Positions 14,093 through 32,885 of a DNA stretch of 64,000 bases are shown one piece after another. The DNA lies in contig NC_091096.1 of the NCBI RefSeq assembly GCF_024713975.1, positions 22,903,458 to 22,967,457 of the forward strand, given 5' to 3'. The notes under the pieces are model-generated. The model saw only the letters and a program-made list of their open reading frames with translations. It ran no database searches and was not told where the DNA came from. Position 1 is the first letter of the stretch, and the number at the start of each line of letters is the position of its first letter. A program made the position numbers and the translations under genes. The stretch is from Paralichthys olivaceus. Lineage: Eukaryota > Chordata > Actinopteri > Pleuronectiformes > Paralichthyidae.

Positions 14093-14749
14093 ATGAAGAA
14101 TCAAGGAAACGGCGACACCGCCTTCATCCCTCTGTCTTCTCCTACAGGGAGCAGCAGCGTGCAGGTCTACTATGACTACCAGAAAGTGGCTTATACAATG
14201 TATCCTGGTAATGGCCATGCCACAGAGAATACTTCCCACAATCAGAGAGACAAGGTCACCTCAAAGATGCCAGACTGCGTCTCGAAAAGCCAAGACCAAA
14301 GATACCCTGTGAAAGACGAGAGTGTGAACAGGAACTCCATGTGGACGATGGATTCGAGCAGCCAGGCCTACTCAGGGCCGGAGGACAACTCTACAGACCC
14401 ACACGAGACTCTGACAGAGACTTCAACTCTGACCTTTGTAGACGCCCACACTGTGGAGGATTTAACAGAGAACCACAGTCTACACGGGATGGGAATGGTT
14501 TACCTCAAGGAGTTTGTCCTGATAGATGATGACGATGATGGGGACATGTCGCTAAGAGAGAAAACAGTCACAGACTTGACCGTCATGGATGGAAAAGCTG
14601 CTGACCTGGTGTGCGGAAGGCTGTTGTCCACCTCCAGCGGCTCGGTGTCAGAGTGTAAAGAGGAATCAGCGGCTCCTGAGGCCCAAGGCCCCGAGGAAGT
14701 TAGGACTGCACGTCAGATGAGGCGCTGCTGTTTCTGCACCCTCTTATGA
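14093..14749 (+). CDS. Acidic protein with C-terminal CaaX box, unassigned
   Basis: An intronless coding exon of 218 codons follows an acceptor at 14073-14074 (tttgtttcag). A stop codon lies immediately upstream of the ATG and in frame with it, which fixes the start. A 5' non-coding exon may end near 12888 (cagctcgag before gtaaaa). The protein is polar and rich in Ser, Thr, Asp and Glu. It contains an acidic run DDDDDGD near residue 145 and the hydrophobic-acidic stretch MVYLKEFVLI. It ends RRCCFCTLL. The last four residues CTLL fit a CaaX box with Leu at X, the form preferred by geranylgeranyltransferase I, and the adjacent cysteines could be palmitoylated. This end recalls paralemmin-type peripheral membrane proteins, but no paralemmin coiled coil is visible, so no family is claimed. 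AATAAA is at 15245-15250. Confidence 0.75.
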   Translation: MKNQGNGDTAFIPLSSPTGSSSVQVYYDYQKVAYTMYPGNGHATENTSHNQRDKVTSKMPDCVSKSQDQRYPVKDESVNRNSMWTMDSSSQAYSGPEDNSTDPHETLTETSTLTFVDAHTVEDLTENHSLHGMGMVYLKEFVLIDDDDDGDMSLREKTVTDLTVMDGKAADLVCGRLLSTSSGSVSECKEESAAPEAQGPEEVRTARQMRRCCFCTLL

Positions 14750-14879
14750 CCCTGCAGCAGGTCGCAGGTTGGGAATTCACTGCAGCCTTTGTGTCCCAGA
14801 CCAGGACTGTGAAGCCATCCATGAGGCCTCTGTACTCTGAGCACTCGCCAAACACACTGAGCTTAATTTTAAACAGCCA

Positions 14880-14895
14880 TTACTATTATTATTAC

Positions 14896-14926
<31 letters not shown>
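14880..14926. repeat. (TTA)n microsatellite
   Basis: About 15 TTA/TAT units in the 3' UTR of the CaaX-protein gene. Confidence 0.9.
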
Positions 14927-14927
<1 letters not shown>

Positions 14928-15250
14928 TGTAATAATCAACCAGCAAAAGGATTTTAATCTCAAACCTCAGCCAGTGATGGTTTTCATTCAAACTAGCGCC
15001 TCGTGTAATATGAACTGTGCAGTATGTGTGCTGGGAGGTGTAATGGTCTGTGTTGGATTTACATTAAGATAACACGATCATGTGAGATAAGATAACAAAA
15101 TCTTTTTAAAGTTTTACAAACATCTGTCTAACTTCTATGATAAAAACTTTGGTAGTGAAAAATGCATGTTTCTGTAATATTTGATCTGAATGACAGACTG
15201 TGATTAATACATTGAAGGTCTTGACAGATCAGGTGCTAACATCTAATAAA

Positions 15251-18200
15251 GGAAAGTACAAAAACAAAATGGTGTGTGTAGTTAGATTAGTTATGTGCCA
15301 ACTATGTTGAGCAAAAGAATGTGGAATAAGTGCAACAACAGCATTACTGTTATATTATTATGCCGAAAGAATGATATAATGAGCATCTTAATGCAGCACT
15401 TTTAAGTTCCTACAGTTTCTGACCTCTAGAAATTCTATGAAAGAATGCTTTAATGGGTTCATACAACACACACCAAGATGTATATAAACATATTATAAAC
15501 ATATAAACATTGTGTTTTTTGAGAGTCACAACCTTAAGACCACAAATGAGTTGCAAATAAAAGGGTGAGTATGACTTCCATTATCAACATAACTTTTGTT
15601 CGTTTATGAGAATACTTGCTCCTTTAGCAGACCCCAAACTCAAATCTGTGTGAAGCCTGACATCTACTGGAGGAGGAAGGAATGAACTGTCGCTCCGCTG
15701 AGTGATTCTGAGCTGTTGTTTAGAATGAGATCACTAAGCATACAGGAAGTTGTTAGAATTGTGTCTACTTTGCAGCAATATTCAGTCAATTCAGTTTGCC
15801 ACAGGTTGAATTCCAGTCAAATCTCAATTGTACAAATGGTAAAAATTTGCACCAGGGCCTACTTGTATCATGTGGCTTATATTTGTGGCAACTGAGCACT
15901 GTCACTGAAAAAGATATCACAGAGTCAGACCAGTAGTAATTTTACCCTGTATAGTTTGTAATGAGTAAATTAGTTTAGTAATTTGGTCAGTTACATTGGA
16001 TGTTAGGGACATCACTTCAGTTGTACCATCAAGTGTTTAAGCCTTGTAATTAATGATACAGGCTGAAATTGAGGGTACACTGAGGCTAAAGGTAAATCTG
16101 ACTGGCTACTGGCAGTACTAGGAAAGCCATGTGGCCCTCTCAGTAGGTCAGACATCATTACCTCTATGATCTTTAAACTAAACACCTTCCCATTTTAGAA
16201 CAGGACAAGATGGAGAATCTCCCGTGTATGCACCAATTAATGTCTACCGCCAAATCGGCCTTTTAATAACAGGACAACCTCTTCTAAGGCATGCCCTCCA
16301 CAGGTTGATCAGACCTGGGTGCATAGCATCTTGGGGCCCAGTTAGGATCTTTCCTCCTGATCCAGAGCCATTGGCTGCAGCGTTCTGTAGTGTGATGTTT
16401 CTTTTATGGTCTGGAGCAGGGCTTGTCTGGATCCCCAGACCTCTGAGCAACCTGATGCTGGATGCTGTAAAGAAACACCTGTATAGGGCAAACTATTGCT
16501 TTCCAGCCACGTTGCTCTGCCTCAAATGCCATGTCTGCATACCGCAGCCTTTTCCTCTCATTGGCTTCCTCAACAGCATCCTCCCAGGGTACTGTGAATT
16601 CTACAAATACAAATAGAGGACGCACAGGGTGTTGGACCAGAGTATCAGTTCATGTCTTAGGGTGGTAGTGACAATATGTGTTGGGACTGTAAGCCACTGG
16701 CCCACGTCCACCAACATCTCCCAGTCCCTGCCTTGCTCTAACTGACCACTCCTGGTCAGTGGAGGAGGCCCTTTCTGTTTTTGAAAAAAGGACTTGAGGT
16801 CCCCATATCATGAGGTCCTCATATCATGCAGTAGCAGTTTATCTCTTAACTTAAAAAGATGCTGTGTGAAGTTTTCATTCAAACAACTCTTGTTTACACA
16901 ACCTCTTGCCGATGCATTTACTTACTATCAAACAGCCAACATAGTGCCTCATTGACACTCTCATGCTGTTCTGAACAGAATAATGTTCTGCTGTGATCCA
17001 GGTTAGAAATTGTACAAACACAAAGAATCTGACAAACTGTTTTAATGTCACTGCTTTCTAACTGATCGCCATCTTAAAAGACAATGGACAGTTAAAGTCT
17101 GGAGACACAGGACCATGTTTCAAGGTTAAATATTACTGACACTAGACCACAGTCAATATAAAACAAACAATCTTTCCCTGTGGATCAGAAGGACAAGGAC
17201 AAGAGTTGGGGTCTTCCTCATGCCAGAGCTCATTTATTTCTGAGGTGTGCATGAGCAGAGCATATATCTTTTCCTTAAATATGACTGCACCTTTGGAACA
17301 CAATTATTTAAGCCTGGAAGTAAATGACTAAATGCTAATTGTTGATGACTTAATATAAAAACACAACTCATGACTAGCAAGTGGTTGAATGCTAACTTTT
17401 GCTGATGTTTAATGGCAGCTATTGGCTAAGATTTATTATCCCTTGGGGAAATTTGTTTTCAGTCATATCCGTTGTCTTTACAGTTTTAATATCCCTGTTA
17501 GAAAGCAGTTTGTCAGATTCTCTGTGTTTATATGACTTATAAACCTGGATCACCGCAGTACAACATCAGTCAGGCAATGCTGTGAGGCTGTAGCTTGCTA
17601 ATTTGAGTGACATTGAGACCATGGTTAGGACCTTGCTGGGCAGAGAGATAGCAGCTCACCAGACTTATCTCCCCTTCCCACGACACACCAACTGACACAT
17701 CCCCCCAGCACAGACCCTGTGGTAAGATGAAGAAGGTCTTAAAGAAGCAGTTCTATGTGTATGGACTATAATAAAGGATTGATTAATCCACCTTTAATGT
17801 AATAGATTGATAAAACATTGGGCAAAGGTTAAAGTGCACCATGATATTCATTAACTTTGGCAGTATTATCAATATCAAGTTGTACTTAGGAGTAGCCGTT
17901 TCTACATCGTGTAAATATAGACCCTTACTAACTCTCCAGTGATGGTGTGGTTAATGTGATTTTACATGATACAGTCATGTGTTGCAAGATGATACAATTT
18001 TGTAAAAGGGCATCCAGAACTTTCGTTAGGCCAAATATAGCTCTTATCAGCCCAGCACCATGAGTGTGCAGTTTAACAGAGTGAGCCCTGAGTGTCATCA
18101 ACACGTGAAGTTTAACTGAATGTGTCAGTGGATGACAGATGGAGCCACAAAAACCCAGCAGCTGCAGGAAAACCATTGAGAGAAAAAATTGACCTCAGCT

Positions 18201-18370
18201 CACCCACTCAGAAGAGTCCTCTGAATCCCAGTTATCAAACAAGCTCAGCATCATCATTGCCCACAAGACGGAAGTAAAACAATGAAGAGAGGGGGATGAG
18301 GAGGAGGATTGTCTAGTGGAGTGAAGAGAACAACAGGACGACCCCTCACAGAAGACCACCAAGAGAAACA
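15251..18370. other. Intergenic spacer between CaaX gene and susd1
   Basis: Apart from the LINE fragment listed separately, no gene was seen in this 3.1 kb. It is AT-rich and contains only short open frames without family resemblance. Confidence 0.55.
16205..16760 (-). mobile_element. Decayed non-LTR (LINE) ORF2 C-terminal fragment
   Basis: Read on the minus strand, the fragment encodes pieces of the region after reverse transcriptase in a family of animal non-LTR elements. These are THIVTTTLRHELILWSNTL, then (in another frame) VEFTVPWEDAVEEANERKR and LRYADMAFEAEQRGWKA, then remnants of LLRGLG. The well-known family pattern is ELTVPWE..EEA.ERK..KY.ELA...GW. Frame changes and an in-frame stop show that it is dead. 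The 5' part, including the catalytic reverse transcriptase, is missing. The clade was not assigned. Confidence 0.75.
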
Positions 18371-26309
<7,939 letters not shown>

Positions 26310-26474
26310 CACCCCTCTCTGCTGATGATCTGTGAAATCAATGCCTGGATTTTCTGCTTGTAATTTTTTACATTTTATAAAAGTAAATAAACTTTGCCTG
26401 TGCCTTTTTATTTAATAACTGGATGATGAAATGTACAGCTACAGCAGCAATTTTGCCAGTCTGTCATATTTGCC

Positions 26475-26610
26475 ATTATCAAATCAATCAATCCAACTTT
26501 AATTGGATAGCCCATGTTTGCCTCACAGGGCTTGACAATCTGTACAAGGTGCAACATCCTCCGTCCTAGACCTTCAACGAGAGTGAGGAACACTACCAAC
26601 ACAAAAGCTT
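26475..26610 (+). repeat. Interspersed fish repeat fragment
   Basis: The run 'aatcaatcaatccaacttta' followed by 'cctcacagggcttgacaatc' and 'cctagaccttcaacgagag' resembles a common teleost repeat. It sits just downstream of susd1. The call is from memory of the pattern only. Confidence 0.4.
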
Positions 26611-26619
26611 TTGTACAGA

Positions 26620-27128
26620 GCAAGGTTGTTATAGTTTTGAAATTTTCATTAGTTTTTATTTTTTATTTAGTTTTTCAGTTTGCTTTTTTATTTCAGTTTA
26701 GTCTTAGTTAGTTCAACAAGTGATTTTGTAGTTTTAGTTTAGTTTTTATTTTGAGGAATCGACTTGTTTCAGTTTAGTTTTTATTTAGTTTTAGTCTTAG
26801 TTTTAGTTTGTCCAGGTATTAAGAGAAAGCCTTGACTTGAAGAAGCTGAAAAAGGATGAAACAATGTGTGACACCAAATATGGTTTATCAAGTCCTTTAA
26901 TTTCATTCTTTAACCATCACCTGCAGGACAGGCAGTAATCGAAGGAGAAAATGAAGCTGAATTTATCTGCAATTCCGTTTAGTTTTAGTTAGTTTTGCAT
27001 TGTTCATTGTAGTTTTTATTCAGTTTTAGTTTTTTTTTGTAATTTTAGTTTTTAGTTTTATTTCAGTTAACTAAATTATTCATTGCTAGCTTTAGTCTTA
27101 GTTTTCGTTAACTATAATAACCCTGGCA
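26620..27128. mobile_element. AT-rich MITE-like element between susd1 and zbtb26
   Basis: About 500 bp of 'agttttagtttagtttttat'-type sequence lies between imperfect terminal inverted repeats, 'caaggttgttatagtt' on the left and the reverse complement of 'aactataataaccctggc' on the right. A possible 6-bp direct repeat ACAGAG flanks both ends. It looks like a non-autonomous DNA element common in fish. The class is not certain. Confidence 0.55.
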
Positions 27129-27399
27129 CAGAGTCCTTGCATGTATAGAGCACATCAACATATCTGCCTACATTACATTTGTTATCAGAGCCACATACTG
27201 TATATAAAGAAAGATAATATGATGTACACATGATATATTTTATATGGAGTGTATGATCAGAGCCCACACAAATCACATTGATAACTCAACCCGTGAAACC
27301 ACATGTTCACACTGACATCACTAAAGATGAGAGGAGACATGGCTGGAAACAGTGCACTGGTCCGGCTCAGTGTGATCAGTGCTGCATCTGGACTGGGCC

Positions 27400-29272
27400 T
27401 TTAAATGTGTTTCACATCCGGAGCAGCTGCTTCTCCTCCTCAGACAGACACAGGTCAGCGTCTGCGACAGCAAACCTGCTCCCACACGCTTGTTTACACT
27501 GGTGGACAGGTACACTACACGTATTACTGCGCCGGCCGAAGTAAATACACACGGTAGCTAAGTTAGTTAGCTTCCGCGTTAAATGTTACCTGCCCGACTG
27601 AGGCGTCCGCTGAAGCTAAAGAGGAGGAGCAGGCCACAGTGTGGAGGCGGTGTGTTTGTGCTGAAGGGTCGCCATGTAACTACAGCTGATGTTTCACACA
27701 GACAGTCGCTTTGATGAAGCTTGTGTTGGGTGTTGCTCGGTGAGACGCGGGCCACACACCCATTCCTCTGAAGAAACACGGTGCTTGTTTACGTTAGCGC
27801 TGCTGCTAAAGCTAATGTTGACACAGTTAGCCCAGACAGCGAAAACTGAGTGTGTGTCTGTGAGTATAAGGAGACAGTTCTATCATAACGTCATGTTTAT
27901 CTGCAAACTGAGGGGACACTTTAGGTTGAGGAGCTTTGTAGCCGTCGGCCGTAAATCAGTTGTGAGCATTGTCCAACATTACCTGAGCTTTTTAGCTCGT
28001 ATGCTACTCGATCATGTCACTGCTAGCTAACAGATATAAAGCGTTAGTTCTGCGTTAGTAGCGTGTTTGGATTCAAAGCAAACGATTTGTCAACATTAAT
28101 TAGATTATATGTAAGATGCACTAGAGAGTGGACTGAGTTTCATACAATAGTTTGACTGAAACATCAACAGAGACTGTTTTGAATTGGCAGGTGTTTCAAA
28201 AGAGTCCTTTACGAACTCGTGATACATGAGTAGTTTAGATGAAGGTTAGTTCAGGTTGTGTGATGGTTATGTACCCTAGCTCTTTATCTTCGTTCGTGTG
28301 GAATATGATGAGCGTTAACACCTGTGAAACACAGATTCATGTGAAGAGAGACCTCAACTATGTCAAGCCTCTTTCAGACATGAGCTCTTTTGTCTTTCAC
28401 GTATGAACAAAGCAGCAGGAGATTATCTGGCACATTCACAACAACAGGAACACCTCTGGGGCGTTGGGGTGAGAGGTGGCACAGCAGGCAGAGGCAGCAT
28501 GCTACATTCATTCTGCTGTGGAGAGCTCATGTTTTTGTTTACAGCAAATCAACACCAGGACGGCCCTTCGTTAATGTCTTCTATTTGTATGGCCCCTCTA
28601 TTTCACCCTGAGATATTTGTGTTCTTTTTCTTATGTCATTATTTTTGCATCTATCGCATTTTAGAAATGTCATCAACACAGCAAGGCCTTATTCAAAACC
28701 TCCAGAGGATCTCCATCTGTTTTTACACTTGGCCTCACTTGGGCACTATCCAGAGTTTTTACTAAAGAGCTGGCAGGAGAAACTCTAAAGAAAGTTCGGA
28801 GCCTCTCACTTGGACATATGTGCCCTCATATACAGCCCCTCCTGATAATATCTGGACTTTAGTGCATGTCTATAAGCAGCATATAATATAAGGAGAGTTC
28901 ATACATTCATTCAGTTCAACAAATGTTTTGTAGAGAAGCTGCTACTGCAGCACAATGTTTTTGCACAGGCTTTGCCTTGAATACAGCCATAAATGCCACT
29001 AGATGATATGTAATGTAAATGCACATCGTCATACCATAGTGTCCTGGCATTTAGTTTAATACCTGATCTGACTTGTATTGAAGGAAATGCATTACATTTA
29101 CCAGCAGCCCTGCTGCCAGCAGCTTACAAGCTGCCAGTGGGAACAACAGACAACCACCACACAGCTGGCACAACCGCAGCCAGTGTGTCCACAGCATTAC
29201 AGAGATCGACCAGTCGATCATGATTGATGGGTTGGCGACTACCGTCACACAGTCTCTGTTTGTTCTTAACAG
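27400..29272 (+). promoter_or_regulatory. zbtb26 CpG-rich promoter and 5' non-coding region
   Basis: From about 27400 to 27960 the sequence becomes rich in CG dinucleotides compared with its AT-rich surroundings, as expected for a housekeeping-type promoter. A 5' non-coding exon probably starts here, since the coding exon of zbtb26 begins after an acceptor at 29271-29272 (tgttcttaacag). Which donor is used could not be decided. Between 28000 and 29200 no other gene was seen. Confidence 0.5.
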
Positions 29273-29303
29273 GTGTGCTGCTGCTCCAGGTTTCCAGTTC
29301 ACG

Positions 29304-29865
29304 ATGGCCCCGAACCAGGTGATCCTGCAGTTCCGATTCGCCACATTTGGTGACTCCATGCTGCAGAAGATGAACCTTCTACGACACCAGAGACGCTTCT
29401 GTGACGTCACCGTGCGCATCAACCATCTAGAGGTCCCTGGTCATAAGGTGGTGTTTGCCGCTGGCTCTTCTTTCTTGAGAGACCAGTTCATCCTTCAGCA
29501 GGACTCCAGGGAGGTTCAGATCTCCATGATCCAGGAGGCGGAGGTGGGACAGCAGCTGTTGCTATCCTGCTACACAGGCCAGCTGGAGTTTCCAGAGCTG
29601 GAGCTGGTGCATTACCTGACGGTGGCCAGTTTCCTTCAAATGGGTCACATTGTGGAGCAGTGCACTCAGGCCCTTAGCAAGTTCATCAAACCTCAGGCTG
29701 CGCGCCACCTGGAGATGGATATGAAGATGAGGAGCGAGAAAGGTGAAAGTTTATCTTCTCAGGCTCAGAGAGAGCAGGGGCGCTCTCAGGTGCGGACTGT
29801 GCGTCAGCAGAAGGAGGTAGTAGAGCAGGTTGAGAATGACAACAATGGTGATGACAAGGACGATG

Positions 29866-29897
<32 letters not shown>

Positions 29898-30641
29898 GAA
29901 GATGATAATGATGATGTGATTATAGAGCCCAAGTCTCCTCTCCAGATATTAAGCAGACACCCAAGGCAGGCTATGATGGAGAATGACATCACTATAGTGA
30001 AGGTAGAGTCTGTGTCTGACGTTGCAGAGAACTCCATCACTGGTCACTTCCCCACTAGCCCACCTGCTGCCCTCAAGTCACCTGAGCCCCAGCATTCGCT
30101 CATCAACTCCACGGTCGACAGCCGCAGCAGTGAGATGGCGGTTCCACCTGGAATCGCTGAATACCCGCTCACCCCCCCTCCTCAGTCCCCTACTGCAGAG
30201 AAACACGGCACACACCAGAGGAATTACGACAAGCCTCTGCAGTGGTACCACCAGTGCCCAAAATGCTCCCGAGTCTTCCGCCAGCTAGAGAACTACGCCA
30301 ACCACCTCAAGATGCACAAGCTCTTCATGTGCCTCCTGTGCGGAAAGACTTTCACACAAAAAGGCAACCTGCATCGACACATGCGCGTCCATGCCGGCAT
30401 CAAGCCCTTCCAGTGTAAAATCTGCGGCAAGACCTTCACCCAAAAGTGTTCTTTGTTGGATCACCTTAACCTGCACAGCGGGGACAAGCCCCACCGCTGC
30501 AACTACTGCGACATGGTGTTTGCTCACAAGCCTGTTCTTCGCAAGCACCTCAAACAGATCCATGGGAAGAATAGCTTCGATAATGCAAACGAAGGTAGCC
30601 TGCATGACGGGGGGATTGACTTTGAATTTGGCCAAATATGA
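29304..30641 (+). CDS. zbtb26: Zinc finger and BTB domain-containing protein 26
   Basis: A nuclear transcription factor with a single coding exon and 445 residues. The BTB/POZ domain lies at about residues 15-125 and contains FGDSMLQKMNLLRHQRRFCD, VFAAGSSFLRDQF and ELVHYLTVASFLQMGHIV. It mediates dimerisation and co-repressor contact in this family. Residues about 177-206 are a nearly pure Asp/Asn/Glu run encoded by a GAT microsatellite. Four C2H2 fingers at about residues 317-425 start CPKCSRVF, CLLCGKTF, CKICGKTF and CNYCDMVF, closely like human ZBTB26. The tail NSFDNANE is also shared. The start MAPNQVILQFRF was chosen because the open frame upstream, with an ATG at 29220, crosses the splice acceptor at 29272 and is intronic. 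A possible ATTAAA signal is at 31332-31337. Confidence 0.95.
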
Positions 30642-31439
30642 AATCTGTGGACCGGGTTGTTTTGAAGATTCGTTGGATGCCATCAGTTGGATGCAGACTT
30701 TCCTTCAGATGGGACATTACTCAAATGAGTCATCGTAAATCTAAGAGATCCAGAAACTGACACCGTTTAGTCGAAGCTGGATCATTAAGCTAAGGACTGC
30801 ATTATGAGTGAACGTGATCAAGTTTCAGCCTACTTTTAAAGACTTCACTTGGAGAACATTGACATGAAAGATAGACGTTTTCCTAGTCTACATTTAACTG
30901 TAGCTTCATTTACTGTGGACAGTTTTTTTGTAGAATATATTGTAGATGCCTTCATATCATACTTGAATATTCAGCACTGAAACACAAAACATAATGACTG
31001 TGCATCATTAGTTTTATTGATGAATTAACATGTCTTTGTGTCCAATGAAAGAATAACCTTGCAGACAATTATCCATTTGTATATTTGTGTATTCATTCTT
31101 CTGTAGGCTTTCTGTATCGATATGACAACACAGACTTCATACGTATAGAAACTTGAAAGAGGATGGGTTTAGATATATTTTATTGAAGGCAAGCTACACC
31201 AGTGACAAATGAGATGCCAAAGTGTCTATGTGAACTGAAATTTCTTTTATAAAGACTTAATATCTGAGGTACTATTGGACCAAAGTGACATTGTATCTGT
31301 CTTGTGTTCATAAACGTCAGTGTGTTATGGCATTAAAACCAGAATCTGAACCAATGTTGGTTTCATTTTCTTTATGCTGTCACATAATTCCATCCAATAT
31401 ATAATCAGATTTAATATTCTAAAAGTATATTACATGCAA

Positions 31440-31625
31440 AATATTCATGCAGTATTGAATGAATGGTCGTCCTCCAACCAGAGGGATGGTGGCTCGGATC
31501 CCAGCCCATGCCAAAGTGTCCTTGGGCAAGATGCTGAACCCTGAATGGCACCTCATAGATGTTGAATATACCAATTGGAAGTTTTTTGGGATAAAAGCAT
31601 CAGCTAAATGACAATGTAATTTATT
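31440..31625 (+). repeat. tRNA-derived SINE-like repeat
   Basis: It contains a B-box-like 'ggtggctcggatccc', then 'aagtgtccttgggcaagatg', then the typical tail 'gataaaagcatcagctaaat'. This order matches the common fish tRNA-derived SINE-like family, here complete but diverged. Confidence 0.65.
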
Positions 31626-32149
31626 GAGAAGTATGGAGGTTTGAGTCCACACTAGTCTTTGACTGTGGTTATATTCCTAACCACAGTTCTTGATATGCTC
31701 ACTGTGTTTTAAGTACTTTGTATATTTTTCATTTTGTATTTCAAATGAAATCTTTCAGTAAACCTTTTAAAAACAAAGATCATGGACTATATTTTGTTGA
31801 AACATGCGTCAGCTGCTGTATATGCTCGGAGTCCATTGCTCAAGTGGACATTTTCAAGAAATAGAGCCACACTAACACTGATATTAAATTGTGCAGAAAA
31901 GTAATCTTAAAAACTGAATTGTAAAGGTAAGACAGTTCTCACGGTTTTACTTTTGCAACATTTATTTACAATGCAGAATAAGCACAAATGTTGCAGCTAA
32001 TGCCTTCTCTCATGTGCAGCCTTGGTTTTACAAGTGTTGAGTCCAAGTTTGCAGTGTGAGTATCTGACAGTGACATGTAAATGTGTGGCGAGTTGTTGAA
32101 ACCAATGTTTCATTGTGTTTGCTGTATGTCGCAATGTTAAAGAAAGTGG

Positions 32150-32340
32150 AGAAGAATTCCGGGATCTGCCCCTGATCCGAATTGCACCAAAATGTCATGT
32201 AATGTTCTTTCCCTGACCAATACTACATCCTTCCACAAAGTTTGATGGGAATCCATTCTGTTGTTTTTGTGTCATATTTACAAAAACACACACTAACAAA
32301 CAAATTGACATAACGTCCTTGGTGGAAGAAAGAAGAGGAA
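32150..32340 (+). repeat. LINE/SINE 3'-end-like repeat fragment
   Basis: The sequence 'gatctgcccctgatccgaat', followed by 'tgtgtcatatttacaaaaac' and 'gacataacgtccttggtgga', matches the 3' end of a widespread teleost repeat seen also near 9200. It is decayed. Confidence 0.45.
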
Positions 32341-32885
32341 CAATTATTAAAAAGAGATTGAAAAAGAAAAACACCAGAGATGCCAAACAACTGCAAAGTG
32401 ACACTAAATGACAAAAAGAAACAAAACAACCACAAAAAGGAAAAATAAAATGAAATCGTAAAGCCACCTCAAATAGACACAATACTCCACAAAGAGACGA
32501 GAGAGACCATAAAGACTTTGGAGATCCTATAGGTGGAGGCTTCATGATCAAACATGTTACACACAAATCCAAACTGATAAAAGGACAATGAAAATGTGGA
32601 AGATAGAAATGTTGTACTACTGTAATAAATTAGTATTCTCTTCACTTGTACAAATAACTGTTGAAGTATGAATTTCCTAATATGAAAAATGGCCACACGA
32701 TTCACTATCTCATTCATATGCTGATCAGCTCTGTACAAACGGATCCTACGACAGTCAGAGCTCATGTCCAAAGTCCAGCATGTTTAAAATCTAATCTAAA
32801 GACAGTGAATATGATTTGAATACAATGATTTGAATAAAGACACCTCTCACACTCATCATAACTGCACAGTCCATTCAGTGAAGCA

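Larger units (their letters stand above)
30642..32885. other. zbtb26 3' UTR and spacer to the P2X gene
   Basis: No coding gene was seen. The first part is zbtb26 3' UTR, probably to about 31350. A SINE-like copy lies at 31440-31625 and a decayed LINE 3'-end-like fragment at 32150-32340. Confidence 0.55.

Noticed and set aside
16224-16616. Plus-strand 130-codon frame
   Set aside because: It is antisense to the recognised LINE fragment, which explains the sequence better.
29220-29303. Upstream ATG extending zbtb26 by 28 residues
   Set aside because: A clear acceptor at 29271-29272 makes this part intronic, and the added residues do not resemble other ZBTB26 N termini.
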